This document shows, one piece after another, positions 43,240 to 52,150 of a DNA stretch of 64,000 bases; the first letter of the stretch is position 1, and every line of letters starts with the position of its first letter. The notes under the pieces were generated by a model. That model was not told the DNA's origin and did no database searches. It saw nothing but the letters and a program-made list of their open reading frames with translations. The DNA is from an uncultured Lentisphaeria bacterium. Lineage in GTDB: Bacteria; Verrucomicrobiota; Lentisphaeria; Victivallales; Victivallaceae. Location of the stretch: contig CASFVA010000066.1 in assembly GCA_949298075.1 (NCBI GenBank), forward strand, positions 62,001-126,000, given 5' to 3'. Made by a program: the position numbers and the translations under genes.

Positions 43240-43284
43240 AAAAAAACGCCGCCGCTCCGGAAGCCCGGTGCGGCGCTGTTTTTT
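43240..43284. terminator. Bidirectional intrinsic terminator
   Basis: A run of seven A, a CGCCGC stem start, a GC-rich loop region, GCGGCG and then CTG and six T. It lies between the converging lipoprotein cluster and the KDO/OstA operon and can serve both strands. Confidence 0.85.
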
Positions 43285-43350
43285 CGGCCGGTGCCAGCCG
43301 GGAAAGTCCGGCCTGTCTCCGGAAGCCCGGTCAGCCGGAAACTTCCCGTT

Positions 43351-45636
43351 TTATTCGCGTCCGGTGTCGGTGCGACCCTCGGTCTGAAACACCCCGTCGG
43401 CGGTGTTGAAGATAATACGGTCGGCGTACTGCCGGATGTTGGAGGCACTCAGCCAGGGCCGGTTGGGCGGAATGGCGGTGATCACCACCTCGCGGGTGGC
43501 GGCCCGGTACTCCGCCCGGTCGCCGCCGGCCTTCTGAAATTCACCATCCTCCTCCCGGCGGGTCATGAGCACATCGTATTCGGCCAACGCCCGGTCCATG
43601 GCCAGCCCTTCGCCGATTACAAGCCGGCTGGGCAGAGAACTCTCGCTGCTCAGGGCAAAGGGATCGGCGTCGATGTCCTGGTCCGCCTCCGCCGCCGGAC
43701 GCTCCGGAACGGCAAACAGATAGAGGTCGCGGCAATCCAGCCGGCTCTGCTCATCATACAGACTGACCCTGCCGTGAAACTCCGACGCATTGGACTTCAG
43801 GTTGACAATACCCTGGTCCGCCTTGAGGGTGCGGCTGCCCCTGGAGCTGCCGACCAGATCATGCAGAGAAGCAGTCCGGTCTCGGCCGGACGCCGTGTCC
43901 GGACCGGCACCGCTCCGGGGCGCAGTCAGATTGACCGCGGTCAGATTGCCGTCGCACAGAGCTCGGACTAACCGGGTGCCGCCGGACTGGAAGACTCCGG
44001 GCGCCGGCGCCGCTCCCTCCGGGAGCGCCTCGAAATACATGGTCATCCGGTCGGTGGAGAGTTCGGCATCAGGATCGCGCATTTTGACCCGGCCGATCGC
44101 CACCGCCCGGTCCAGGCGTTTTCCTTCCGACGAGGAGCCGCCCAGCAGCGGATTGAAGTCGGACGACGTCCGGGCCGGCCCTGCCGGTGCCGGACGGTCG
44201 GCCAGATAGAGTTCCAACCGGTCGGTGGTCAGAACCGTGCGGGCATCACTGATCCTGACGTCGGGATAGAAATCCAGCCGGTTGCCGGTGTAATTGAAAT
44301 CGGCGAATCCGGCGGTGAGGGTCGTGGGACCGCGCTCCGGATCATCGGCCTTTTTGCTTACGATTTGCAGATGGTCGTAAGCCCTGACCCGGTCCAGCTC
44401 ACGCCTGCCGCCGCCGGGACCGTCTTTCGCACCGGACCCGGACAAAAAGAATTCCATGCGGTCGCAGCTGAGTGTCATCTGGGGATCATCACCCTGCACC
44501 TTGCCGACCAGCTCTCCCCGGTTGGCGGCCAGGTCAAAGAAACCGTTGTCCCCGGAGAGCGTCCGCACCGCCCCCTCCGCGTCGGGAGCCTCTATCCGGC
44601 AGCCGCCATCGGCGTACATTTTCTGCTCCGGACGCAAAAGCCGGAAACGGTCGGCAGTCATCTTTTCGCCGCCGGCGCTCTCCAGCCGGGGCCGGATTTC
44701 GTCGCCGGTCACCGTCAAAAGTCCCGTGGACATCTCGTACTCAAGGTGATCGGCAAACAACCGGTTGACGCCTCCGCCAGGCGCGGCCGGCGCGTCCGAG
44801 ACCTGCACATTGCCATCGGCGAGAATCCGGGAAATGCCGCTGGCGGCTTTCATCGTCGCGGGCAGCATGTCGCTGCTGACAGCGTCGGAATCACCGGATT
44901 TGCGTTCGATGAAAAGCGTGAGCCGGTCACACTCCAGGCGGCCACGCTCCTCCAGCAGGACCACGCTGCCGATCAGCATGATCTGGTTGCGTTCGAGGTC
45001 GATCAGCAGCGAGTCCCCGGTAGCGGTCACATACTCATTTTTGATCGGGAGCTGCCCCCCGATGAACCGGCGGGGGTCGCAGTTCTCCTGCCGCAGCACA
45101 ATCTTGACATCGCTGGTCACCAGAACCGTGCGCCGCTCAAAATCAACCCGATAACCGATGCCGTCCAGATCAAGCTGGGGCGACCGGAAATAGACATTGT
45201 CGTTGCCCGAGGCCATCCGGCGCTCAATGTCAATTTCGCAGGCAGGGGAAAAAATCACTCCGTCGCTGTAGGCGTTGCGCTGCCAGGACCAGAAATCCGC
45301 CACCTCGCGCAACGGTGCTTCCAGCGGATAGGGCGGCGACTTGCGCCAGTTGTCCATGATCGTGTCGACGTCGGAGCCGCGCCGGATCACATCCAGCACC
45401 ACGTTCTCGCCTTGCAGCAGACGGCCGCGACGACTCGCCCGGTCAATGAACACCATGATCTGGAGCAGCCGGTCGCCACCCTCGGCATCCGGCTTGTTGT
45501 AAACCGGGATCTTGGCGTTCTCCAGCCGGAGATCCCGCAAATCGTCGATGTTGTCGGCGCCCCGGACCGGTGTCGCCGTTCCTGCAGCCAGCCCGAGCAC
45601 CGCCGCCCCGAGCACCGCCGTCAGCCGGCGTTTCAT
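43351..45636 (-). CDS. OstA/LptA-like LPS transport protein, very long
   Basis: 761 aa with a Sec signal peptide ([10 protein letters not shown]... cleaved near VRGAD). The body is made of repeated OstA-type beta units, such as SDGVIFSPACEIDIERRMASG, YVTATGDSLLIDLERNQIMLIG, LFADHLEYEMSTGLLTVTG and DCRDLYLF. Such proteins bind or bridge LPS between inner and outer membrane. It is about four times longer than E. coli LptA (185 aa), so one chain could form a long periplasmic bridge or combine several LptA/LptC units. Low-complexity Gly/Asp linkers separate blocks. It overlaps kdsC (ATGA), matching the kdsC-lptC-lptA order of proteobacteria. Confidence 0.8.
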   Translation of the reverse strand: MKRRLTAVLGAAVLGLAAGTATPVRGADNIDDLRDLRLENAKIPVYNKPDAEGGDRLLQIMVFIDRASRRGRLLQGENVVLDVIRRGSDVDTIMDNWRKSPPYPLEAPLREVADFWSWQRNAYSDGVIFSPACEIDIERRMASGNDNVYFRSPQLDLDGIGYRVDFERRTVLVTSDVKIVLRQENCDPRRFIGGQLPIKNEYVTATGDSLLIDLERNQIMLIGSVVLLEERGRLECDRLTLFIERKSGDSDAVSSDMLPATMKAASGISRILADGNVQVSDAPAAPGGGVNRLFADHLEYEMSTGLLTVTGDEIRPRLESAGGEKMTADRFRLLRPEQKMYADGGCRIEAPDAEGAVRTLSGDNGFFDLAANRGELVGKVQGDDPQMTLSCDRMEFFLSGSGAKDGPGGGRRELDRVRAYDHLQIVSKKADDPERGPTTLTAGFADFNYTGNRLDFYPDVRISDARTVLTTDRLELYLADRPAPAGPARTSSDFNPLLGGSSSEGKRLDRAVAIGRVKMRDPDAELSTDRMTMYFEALPEGAAPAPGVFQSGGTRLVRALCDGNLTAVNLTAPRSGAGPDTASGRDRTASLHDLVGSSRGSRTLKADQGIVNLKSNASEFHGRVSLYDEQSRLDCRDLYLFAVPERPAAEADQDIDADPFALSSESSLPSRLVIGEGLAMDRALAEYDVLMTRREEDGEFQKAGGDRAEYRAATREVVITAIPPNRPWLSASNIRQYADRIIFNTADGVFQTEGRTDTGRE

Positions 45637-46151
45637 CGGCGGTACCTCGCCATCAGCGTTTCGAGACGGCCCTGCTCCTCCAGCAGCCGGTGCAACGCTT
45701 CGCAGACGGCGCCGTGTCCGCCCGGAGCCCGGGTGCGCCAGCCGGCGACCTCGTCGAGTTCCGGCATGGCGTCGGCGACCGCCACGGCGACGCCGACCCG
45801 GCGCATGACCGGCATATCCACGACATCGTCGCCGATGTACATGCATTCGGCCGGAGTCACCCCCAGTTCCGGACACAGTTTTTCAAAAGCGGTCAACTTA
45901 TCCAAAGCGCCTTCAACGTAGAAATCCAGCCCGAGATCCTGAGCCCGGCGGCGGGAAGCGGCGTCGGAGCGCCCGGTAAGCACTCCGACCCGCAGTCCGG
46001 AGCGCATGGCGAGTTTGATCCAGTGACCGTCGCGGACATGGAAGAATTTCATCAGTTCCGAACCGCCGTATCCCAACTTGCCGTCGGTCAGAACGCCATC
46101 CACATCCAGAATGATCACCTTGACGTTCCGGAACTGCTCACTGGAGATCAT
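45633..46151 (-). CDS. kdsC: KDO 8-phosphate phosphatase
   Basis: 172 aa HAD phosphatase without a cap. It dephosphorylates KDO-8-phosphate. Nucleophile Asp16 and Asp18 in [12 protein letters not shown], the second motif LTGRSD, and [12 protein letters not shown] are as in KdsC. It overlaps kdsA by 14 bases upstream and the OstA-like gene by four downstream. Confidence 0.95.
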   Translation of the reverse strand: MISSEQFRNVKVIILDVDGVLTDGKLGYGGSELMKFFHVRDGHWIKLAMRSGLRVGVLTGRSDAASRRRAQDLGLDFYVEGALDKLTAFEKLCPELGVTPAECMYIGDDVVDMPVMRRVGVAVAVADAMPELDEVAGWRTRAPGGHGAVCEALHRLLEEQGRLETLMARYRR

Positions 46152-46950
46152 GGAGCTCCCTCACTTTCGCCAGCACTTCGCGGATGGTCTGGAAATCCAG
46201 GGAATTGGGACCGTCCGACCAGGCCTGATCCGGACGCGGATGAACTTCGGCAAACAGCGCGTCGATTCCAACCGCCGCCGCCGCCCGGGCCAGCGGAAAC
46301 ACAAATTCCCGCCGGCCGCCGGAAGCATTGCCCAGCCCGCCGGGCAGCTGCACCGAATGGGTCGCATCGAACACCACCGGAACGCCGAAGCCACGCATGG
46401 TCACCAGCGAGCGCATATCCACCACCAGATTGTGATAACCGAAGCTGGAGCCGCGCTCAGTAAGCATCACCTGGCGGTTGCCGGTGGAACGGACTTTTTC
46501 GACTGCCCCCAGCATGTCTTCCGGAGCCATGAACTGCCCCTTTTTGATATTGACCGGCCGGCCGCTCGCCCCGGCGGCAACCAGCAGATCAGTCTGCCGG
46601 CACAGAAAAGCCGGAATCTGCAGCACATCAACCGCCGCCGCCACCGCCGCCACATCGCCGCTCTCATGCACGTCGGTAATCACCGGCACACCGAATTCAC
46701 GACGTACGGCCCCGAGCATCTCAAGACCGGCGGCCAGTCCGGGTCCCCGGCGCGACGCGCCGCTGGAACGGTTGGCCTTGTCGTATGAGGCCTTGAACAC
46801 ATATTGCACGTCAAGCTCCCGACACAGCTCCTTGAGATAGCCAGCCGTTTCCAGGCAAAGCTCCAGGGATTCAGCCATGCAGGGACCGCCGAACAGAGTC
46901 AGCCGGCCGCCGCCGACCACGATGTTTTCATTGATTTTAACGGTTTCCAT
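46138..46950 (-). CDS. kdsA: KDO 8-phosphate synthase
   Basis: 270 aa. KdsA condenses phosphoenolpyruvate with arabinose-5-phosphate. FGGPCMAES carries Cys24 at the metal position, placing it in the metal-dependent class (E. coli has Asn there). [26 protein letters not shown] and [11 protein letters not shown] complete the active site. The ATG at 46950 is preferred; a TTG at 46959 is the alternative. It begins six bases before the end of kdsB on the message. The arabinose-5-phosphate isomerase kdsD is not in the window. Confidence 0.95.
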   Translation of the reverse strand: METVKINENIVVGGGRLTLFGGPCMAESLELCLETAGYLKELCRELDVQYVFKASYDKANRSSGASRRGPGLAAGLEMLGAVRREFGVPVITDVHESGDVAAVAAAVDVLQIPAFLCRQTDLLVAAGASGRPVNIKKGQFMAPEDMLGAVEKVRSTGNRQVMLTERGSSFGYHNLVVDMRSLVTMRGFGVPVVFDATHSVQLPGGLGNASGGRREFVFPLARAAAAVGIDALFAEVHPRPDQAWSDGPNSLDFQTIREVLAKVRELHDLQ

Positions 46951-46955
46951 AAGTT

Positions 46956-47702
46956 TCAACCATTGGCTTGCGCCTCTTCCGCCAGGCGGCGCTCCGCCGC
47001 GGCGAGATCGGCGGGCGTATCAACGCCGATGCTTGTCAGATCAGAAGTGTGCACGTGGATTTTCATACCGTTTTCCAGCGCCCGCAGCTGTTCGAGTTTT
47101 TCGCAGCACTCCAGCCGCCCCGGCGGCAGAGCCACAAAGCGCTCCAGCGCGGCCCGCCGGTAAGAGTAGATGCCCCAGTGGAGCCAGACGCCGCCGTCAG
47201 CGCCGCCCTGACGCAGAAACGGAATCATCGAACGGCTGAAATAAAGCGCGGAACCATCGGCGCCGAATACCACCTTGACATTGTTTTCCGTCATGGTTTC
47301 CCGGTTGCCGGGCACCGCCACGGTGCCCATTTCCAGCTCCGGACGGGCTTTCATGATCCCGATCAGCTCGTCGATCACCGAAGTCGGAATCAGCGGTTCA
47401 TCGCCCTGAACGTTGATGACGATATCCACCGGCAGTCCGGTCAGCCGGACCGCCTCGGCGATCCGGTCGGTTCCCGACGGATGATCGGACCGGGTCATCA
47501 CCGCCCGGCCGCCGAACGCCTCCACTGCCGCGCGAATCCGCTCATCGTCAGTCGCCACCAACACCACGTCGGCGCCGGAGGCCGCCGCTTTCTCATAAAC
47601 ATGCTGAATCATCGGCCGTCCGGCCAGTTTCGCCAGCGGCTTGCCGGGAAACCGGCTGCTGCTGTAGCGCGCCGGAATCACCACTGCGACCATGTCACTC
47701 AT
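46956..47702 (-). CDS. kdsB: CMP-KDO synthetase
   Basis: 248 aa. KdsB activates KDO with [22 protein letters not shown] at the N-terminus and [10 protein letters not shown] are diagnostic; [13 protein letters not shown] and [10 protein letters not shown] follow near the C-terminus. Two adjacent ATGs (47705 and 47702) follow GGAGG; the second has better spacing. Overlaps hldA-like gene by eight bases. Confidence 0.96.
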   Translation of the reverse strand: MSDMVAVVIPARYSSSRFPGKPLAKLAGRPMIQHVYEKAAASGADVVLVATDDERIRAAVEAFGGRAVMTRSDHPSGTDRIAEAVRLTGLPVDIVINVQGDEPLIPTSVIDELIGIMKARPELEMGTVAVPGNRETMTENNVKVVFGADGSALYFSRSMIPFLRQGGADGGVWLHWGIYSYRRAALERFVALPPGRLECCEKLEQLRALENGMKIHVHTSDLTSIGVDTPADLAAAERRLAEEAQANG

Positions 47703-48744
47703 CATTAGCCTCCGCCTCACCGGAAGATTGATTGATAAAATCCCTGACCGCCGCCGCCAGCTCATCAAAACCGATGGGCGCGGTCCCCATTTTGCCGACC
47801 ACCACGCCGGCGGCCAGATTGGCGATTTCAGCGGCGTTCTTCGGCTTGGCACCCGAGATCAACGCCAGCGTGTAGGTGGCGGTAACCGTATCCCCCGCGC
47901 CGGAGACGTCGAACACCTCCCGGGCGCGGGTCGGAATCACCCGCACCTTGTTGCTCTTCCGGCAGTAGAGAGCCATGCCCTGGGCCGCCAGTGAAATCAA
48001 CAACTGGTCCGGCTCCCACAATTCGAAGAGCCGGGCGGCGGCAGCGGCCAGCCCGCTGTCATGCTCCGGATCGGCCACGCCGCCGGAATCCGGCACACCC
48101 GAAAGCGAAAACGCCTCGCTCCGGTTGGGCTTGATCACCGTCAGCCCTTTGACCGGAGTCACTCCGCCCGGTTTCGGATCCAGCGCCGTAACCACCCCGT
48201 GACGGCGGGCTTCGCCGATGATTTCCTCCAGCATCCACGCCGCGAGCACCCCTTTGGCATAATCCTCAAAAATCACCGCGTCCAGTTCACCCGCCCGGAT
48301 GGCGTCCACCACCCGGTTGACCATGAGGCGCCGCAGCTGGTCATCCAAATCCATCCGGTCTTCAAAATCCTCGCGGAGCAGCTGCTGCGAACCGGCCACC
48401 ACCCGGCGCTTTTCCGTAGTGCGCCGCGTCCGGTCAGTGACAATTCCGGCGGTATCGATGGTTTTTTCCCGGAGCAGCACGGCGATCTCCCGACCGGCGG
48501 GATCGTCACCGGCCGCACCGAAAGCGCTGGCCCGAGCCCCCAGCCGGGCCAGGTTGAGCATCACGTTGGCGGCTCCGCCGGGACAGCAGGTCCGTTCCCG
48601 GATGTTGACCACCGGCACCGGCGCCTCGGGAGAAATCCGTGTGACCTGCCCCCACAGGTAGACGTCCAGCATGATGTCTCCGATCACGGCAATCCGGCCC
48701 CGCCGGAACCGTTCAAGGATGGCTTCACTGTTTTTTTTCAGCAT
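47695..48744 (-). CDS. hldA: Heptose-7-phosphate kinase (HldA / HldE N-domain-like)
   Basis: 349 aa PfkB-type ribokinase-fold protein. VIGDIMLDVYLWGQVTRISPEAPVPV is a strong HldE/RfaE kinase marker; CCPGGAANVMLNLARLGA and the ATP/anion motif DVSGAGDTV follow. The nucleotidyltransferase half of fused HldE is absent, so an HldC/HldE-C partner must be elsewhere. With gmhA at 31 kb it supplies the heptose branch of LPS core. Start at 48744 has GGAGAAG upstream and overlaps the preceding gene by 20 bases. Confidence 0.9.
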   Translation of the reverse strand: MLKKNSEAILERFRRGRIAVIGDIMLDVYLWGQVTRISPEAPVPVVNIRERTCCPGGAANVMLNLARLGARASAFGAAGDDPAGREIAVLLREKTIDTAGIVTDRTRRTTEKRRVVAGSQQLLREDFEDRMDLDDQLRRLMVNRVVDAIRAGELDAVIFEDYAKGVLAAWMLEEIIGEARRHGVVTALDPKPGGVTPVKGLTVIKPNRSEAFSLSGVPDSGGVADPEHDSGLAAAAARLFELWEPDQLLISLAAQGMALYCRKSNKVRVIPTRAREVFDVSGAGDTVTATYTLALISGAKPKNAAEIANLAAGVVVGKMGTAPIGFDELAAAVRDFINQSSGEAEANDE

Positions 48745-49225
48745 TGTTCTTCTCCAGCTCCCGCTCCCTGAGCAGCAGCGAATTGATGTACCCGGAAGTG
48801 TCGAGCCGGCTTTCGGCGGAAAACACATATCCCCTCCGGATCCGGGCCAGCACTTCCGCCATGCTGTTCACCGATTTCTGCAACGCGGTCAGCTCCTCGT
48901 GGGAGAGTCCGGCGGCGTTGCTCCGCAGATAGGGCGCCAGCTGATCAAGGTTCCAGGCCACCAGCCTGACTTCCAGATAGGCGGTTGCGTCAACCGAAGT
49001 CGGATTGATGTTGTGCGCCAGATTCCGGGTGCCGTCAAAGGAGGAGAGCAGGTTGAGCCGCCGCACCTGGAGAGCCATCGCCTTTTCCCGGTTCAGATAA
49101 AGCGGAATGCTGATCGCCAGAGTAAGTTCGGCAATCAGAATCAGAATAAATATAATCACCGCCGACGCCGCAACGTAATCCCGTTTGAACCGGGCCGACT
49201 GTACGGGTAATTTGGCCACTTGCAC
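48725..49225 (-). CDS. Unknown single-pass membrane protein leading the KDO operon
   Basis: 166 aa. One membrane helix (about 19-43, starting VAASAVIIFILILIAEL), a short basic N-terminus on the cytoplasmic side, and about 120 outer residues predicted mostly helical with coiled-coil character toward the end (LLLRERELEKNNAEKK). I do not recognise a family; size and topology resemble LptC, but the outer part looks helical rather than beta. It is the first gene after the promoter and overlaps hldA by 20 bases. Start is GTG at 49225 or a second GTG at 49219. Confidence 0.75.
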   Translation of the reverse strand: MQVAKLPVQSARFKRDYVAASAVIIFILILIAELTLAISIPLYLNREKAMALQVRRLNLLSSFDGTRNLAHNINPTSVDATAYLEVRLVAWNLDQLAPYLRSNAAGLSHEELTALQKSVNSMAEVLARIRRGYVFSAESRLDTSGYINSLLLRERELEKNNAEKKQ

Positions 49226-49260
49226 ACCTCTGTCGAAAGCGCTGAAAATCCGCGCTTCTC

Positions 49261-49289
49261 AATATACATTGCCACGGTGGATTTTTCAA
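49261..49289 (-). promoter_or_regulatory. Promoter for the KDO/heptose/OstA operon
   Basis: On the minus strand: TTGAAA at 49284-49289, 17-base spacer, TATATT at 49261-49266; the -35 overlaps the 3' end of the HAD phosphatase gene. Predicted start near 49254, 30 bases before the GTG of the first gene. Confidence 0.75.
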
Positions 49290-49987
49290 TCCGCCGGGGC
49301 GTTCCAATCCAAAATCGGCCAGCCGCGAAGTTCAGCTTCACGCCGCAGTCCCGCCGCCGGATTGACCGCGTGGGGAAAACCGACGTGCCTCAACAGCGGC
49401 AAATCGTTGACGCTGTCGCCATAGGCCGCCATCGCCTCGAACGGCACGCCGAACTCCCTTGATATCGCGGCGGCCGCCGTCACTTTGCCGGAACCGACGT
49501 AACTGCCGGCGGCCAGGCGTCCGGTAAACCGTCCGCTTTCGAGTTCGAGCGGCGTGCCCCACAACCGGTCCACGCCGAAGAACTCCGCAACCGGACGGGC
49601 AATCTCGGCATTGGTCGAAGTCAGAATCACCGTCGGCAGACCGGCCGCCCGGCAGGCCCGGACGTAAGCCAGCGCCCGGCTCCGCACCCGGGGCCGCACG
49701 ACTTCCTCAAAGTGCCGCCGGGACCACTGCGCCACCTCCTCCGGAGTCCGGCCGATGACATCCCGCAGCTGGAACCGCATGAACCGGCCCTCGTCCAGCT
49801 CTCCCCGTTCGTAATCGGCCATAAAGCGCGCGGCGGCAGCGAGATCCGCGGCGGGTGCGATTCCGGAAGCAACCAGAAACTCTTTCCAGGAAACATCGCA
49901 ATCGAGGTCGATCAGCGTATAATCCATGTCAAAAATCTGGAGCCGGCCCGGACAATCCGGTGCCACCCCGCCGGTCTGATCTGTCAT
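49286..49987 (-). CDS. HAD-IB family phosphatase (SerB-like)
   Basis: 233 aa. Nucleophile Asp20 and Asp22 in FDMDYTLIDLD, motif II LTSTN, and motif III GKV...AYGDSVNDLPLL. A helical cap follows motif I, as in phosphoserine phosphatase and related HAD-IB enzymes. It follows pdxB by about 60 bases on the same strand. Because pdxB is next to it, a substrate in serine or pyridoxal metabolism is conceivable but not shown. Start at 49987 has AGGAACAG upstream. Confidence 0.85.
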   Translation of the reverse strand: MTDQTGGVAPDCPGRLQIFDMDYTLIDLDCDVSWKEFLVASGIAPAADLAAAARFMADYERGELDEGRFMRFQLRDVIGRTPEEVAQWSRRHFEEVVRPRVRSRALAYVRACRAAGLPTVILTSTNAEIARPVAEFFGVDRLWGTPLELESGRFTGRLAAGSYVGSGKVTAAAAISREFGVPFEAMAAYGDSVNDLPLLRHVGFPHAVNPAAGLRREAELRGWPILDWNAPAD

Positions 49988-50047
49988 TCTGTTCCTTTGA
50001 GTCTGCATTTCCGGTTCTCCGGGAACCGCCGTCAGTGTGACAGCGGC

Positions 50048-51154
50048 TCAAATCAGTTGAAAACCGAGCGCACCCAGCAGCCGCCGGGCCTCGGCAGAAC
50101 CGCCCCGAACCCGGTAAGCGAAAAACTCCCGGCGCAGCGGATAACCTCCGCGCAGCGCTTCAAAGCTGCCGGGATCATTCCGCAGCCGCTCCGTGTCCAA
50201 ACGGAGGTCGTAGGAGGCGTTGACCGCCGTCCGGATCTGCTCGTCCGTGTCCGCTGCGGCATCCAGTTCAATCAGCGAAACTTCCGGCTCCGGCAATTCC
50301 GGCACTTTCCAGTCGATCAGCTCGGACAGGCCGAGCGCCGCGGCAACCGCCCGCACCGCCATGCCGGTGCCGTTGGCTTTGCCGTCCGTCGAATAACCGG
50401 CGACGTGCGGCGTGGCAAAAGTCGCCAGTCGCAGAATTTCCCGGTCAATGTCCGGCTCGTTTTCCCAGACGTCAAGTGCCGCCGCGCCAATTCTGCCCGT
50501 TCTGAGAGCGGCAAGCAACGCGGCGGAATCCACCGCTTCGCCCCGGGCGGCGTTGATGAACACCACATCGTCGCGCATCGCGGCCAACCGTTCCACCTCG
50601 ATCAGATGAAAGGTCGGATGCCGGCCGCCCCGCTCCAGCGGAACATGCACGGTGATGAAATCCGATTCACCGCAGATCTCGTCGAGCGACACAAATCCGC
50701 CCGAGCCTTCCCGTTCCTCCCGCGGCGGATCGTTGAGCAGAACTTTCATATCCAGCGCCGCCGCCGCCGCCGCCACCAGCCGGCCGACATTGCCGACACC
50801 GATCACGCCGACCGTGCGGCCCCGGAACGGCCGGCCGCTGTTGACCACCGCGCTGACAAAATACTGCGCCACCGAAGCCGCGTTGCAGCCGGGTGCGCTG
50901 CTCCAGCCAATGCCGAGCCGGTCCAGCTCCCCGCCGGCGATGTGGTCGTAGCCGATGGTGGCGGTGGCGACAAACTTGACCGCGGAGCCGGCCAGCAGCC
51001 GGGCGTCGCACCGGGTCCGGGTGCGCACAATCAGCGCATCGGCGTCGGCAACGTCGGCCGGAGCAATGTCCCTGCCCGGCAGCAGAACCTCCCTGGCAAA
51101 GGGGGCGAACACTCCGGACAGAAACGGAATTTTGTTGTCGGCAACGATTTTCAT
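50048..51154 (-). CDS. pdxB: Erythronate-4-phosphate dehydrogenase
   Basis: 368 aa D-2-hydroxyacid dehydrogenase. PdxB acts in DXP-dependent pyridoxal phosphate synthesis. N-terminus MKIVADNKIPF is the PdxB form; NAD motif GVIGVGNVGRL; catalytic Arg in NAARGE, Glu in WENEPDID and His in PHVAGYSTDGK. The C-terminal 90 residues form the PdxB dimerisation domain. It starts eight bases after the stop of arnC, so it is probably in the arn operon. dxr, which shares the DXP branch point, is elsewhere in the window. Confidence 0.92.
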   Translation of the reverse strand: MKIVADNKIPFLSGVFAPFAREVLLPGRDIAPADVADADALIVRTRTRCDARLLAGSAVKFVATATIGYDHIAGGELDRLGIGWSSAPGCNAASVAQYFVSAVVNSGRPFRGRTVGVIGVGNVGRLVAAAAAALDMKVLLNDPPREEREGSGGFVSLDEICGESDFITVHVPLERGGRHPTFHLIEVERLAAMRDDVVFINAARGEAVDSAALLAALRTGRIGAAALDVWENEPDIDREILRLATFATPHVAGYSTDGKANGTGMAVRAVAAALGLSELIDWKVPELPEPEVSLIELDAAADTDEQIRTAVNASYDLRLDTERLRNDPGSFEALRGGYPLRREFFAYRVRGGSAEARRLLGALGFQLI

Positions 51155-51162
51155 GACGCACC

Positions 51163-52128
51163 TCAGTCGGCTGACTTGCGTCCGACGATCCGCTCAATGA
51201 AGAAACGGGGACGGGCCCGGACGTCAGTGTAGATGCGCCCGATGTATTCGCCGATCACTCCGATGCCGATCATCTGCACTCCGGTGAAGACAAACAGCAC
51301 GGCGAAAAGCGTGAACACCCCGCCGTTGGCCCAGGCGTCGCCGGAGGGCAGCAGCCGCCGGACCACAATGTACAAACTGAGCAGGAAGCCGCAGAAACCG
51401 GTCAGCAGTCCGAAATAGGTCAGCATGCGCAGCGGAATGGTGGTCATGCAGGTGAGCAGATTGAACTGCAGATTGATAAGTTTCCAGAGCGAATACTTCG
51501 ACTCCCCCACCGCCCGTTCGGCATGGGCGACCGGTATCTCGCAGGTGTTGCGGGCGAAGCTGTTGCCCAGCACCGGAATAAACGTGCTGCGCTCATTGCA
51601 CTGCAGCATCGCCTCCACCACCCGGCGCCGGTAGGCCCGGAGCATGCAGCCGTAGTCGGACATCTTCACTCCGGTGGCCAGCCGGGCAAAATAATTGACC
51701 ACCTTGGACGAGGTCCGCCGGAACAGCGTATCGCGCCGGTGCTGCCGCACCGTACCGACCACATCGTTGCCGAGGTCGGCCGCCTCAATCAGCCGGGGAA
51801 TCTCCTCGGGCGGATTCTGCAGGTCGGCGTCGATGGTAATGATCAGCTCGCCGCGGCAGAACGAAAACCCGGCCATGATCGCCGCGTGCTGCCCGTAATT
51901 GCGGTTGAGAATGCAGCCGATCACCTGATCCGGATGCCGGTCGGCGGCAGCGGTGATGATTTCCGCCGAACGGTCGCGGCTGCCGTCGTCCACCATGATG
52001 AACTCATAACGGATGCCGGTGCTTTCCAGCGTCCTGACCGTCCGGTCGATAAGTTCCTGAAGGCAGCCCTCCTCGTTGTAGACCGGAACCACCACTGAAA
52101 CAAACTGAATTTTTCCCGAATCGCTCAT
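51163..52128 (-). CDS. arnC: Polyprenyl-phosphate aminoarabinose-type transferase, ArnC-like
   Basis: 321 aa GT2 enzyme. [18 protein letters not shown] and [12 protein letters not shown] start the catalytic domain; [15 protein letters not shown] gives the DxD-type site; two C-terminal helices follow, ending [21 protein letters not shown], all typical of ArnC/PmrF. In E. coli it loads 4-deoxy-4-formamido-arabinose onto undecaprenyl phosphate. Start at 52128 follows GGGGAG. It sits between arnT and pdxB. Without arnA or arnD the sugar carried could differ. Confidence 0.9.
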   Translation of the reverse strand: MSDSGKIQFVSVVVPVYNEEGCLQELIDRTVRTLESTGIRYEFIMVDDGSRDRSAEIITAAADRHPDQVIGCILNRNYGQHAAIMAGFSFCRGELIITIDADLQNPPEEIPRLIEAADLGNDVVGTVRQHRRDTLFRRTSSKVVNYFARLATGVKMSDYGCMLRAYRRRVVEAMLQCNERSTFIPVLGNSFARNTCEIPVAHAERAVGESKYSLWKLINLQFNLLTCMTTIPLRMLTYFGLLTGFCGFLLSLYIVVRRLLPSGDAWANGGVFTLFAVLFVFTGVQMIGIGVIGEYIGRIYTDVRARPRFFIERIVGRKSAD

Positions 52129-52150
52129 TATCGTATCTCCCCATTGAGTG

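Noticed and set aside
45637-45876. Upstream extension of the OstA-like gene
   Set aside because: It lies inside kdsC and is rich in Arg and Gly; the ATG at 45636 has a signal peptide and an ATGA overlap with kdsC.
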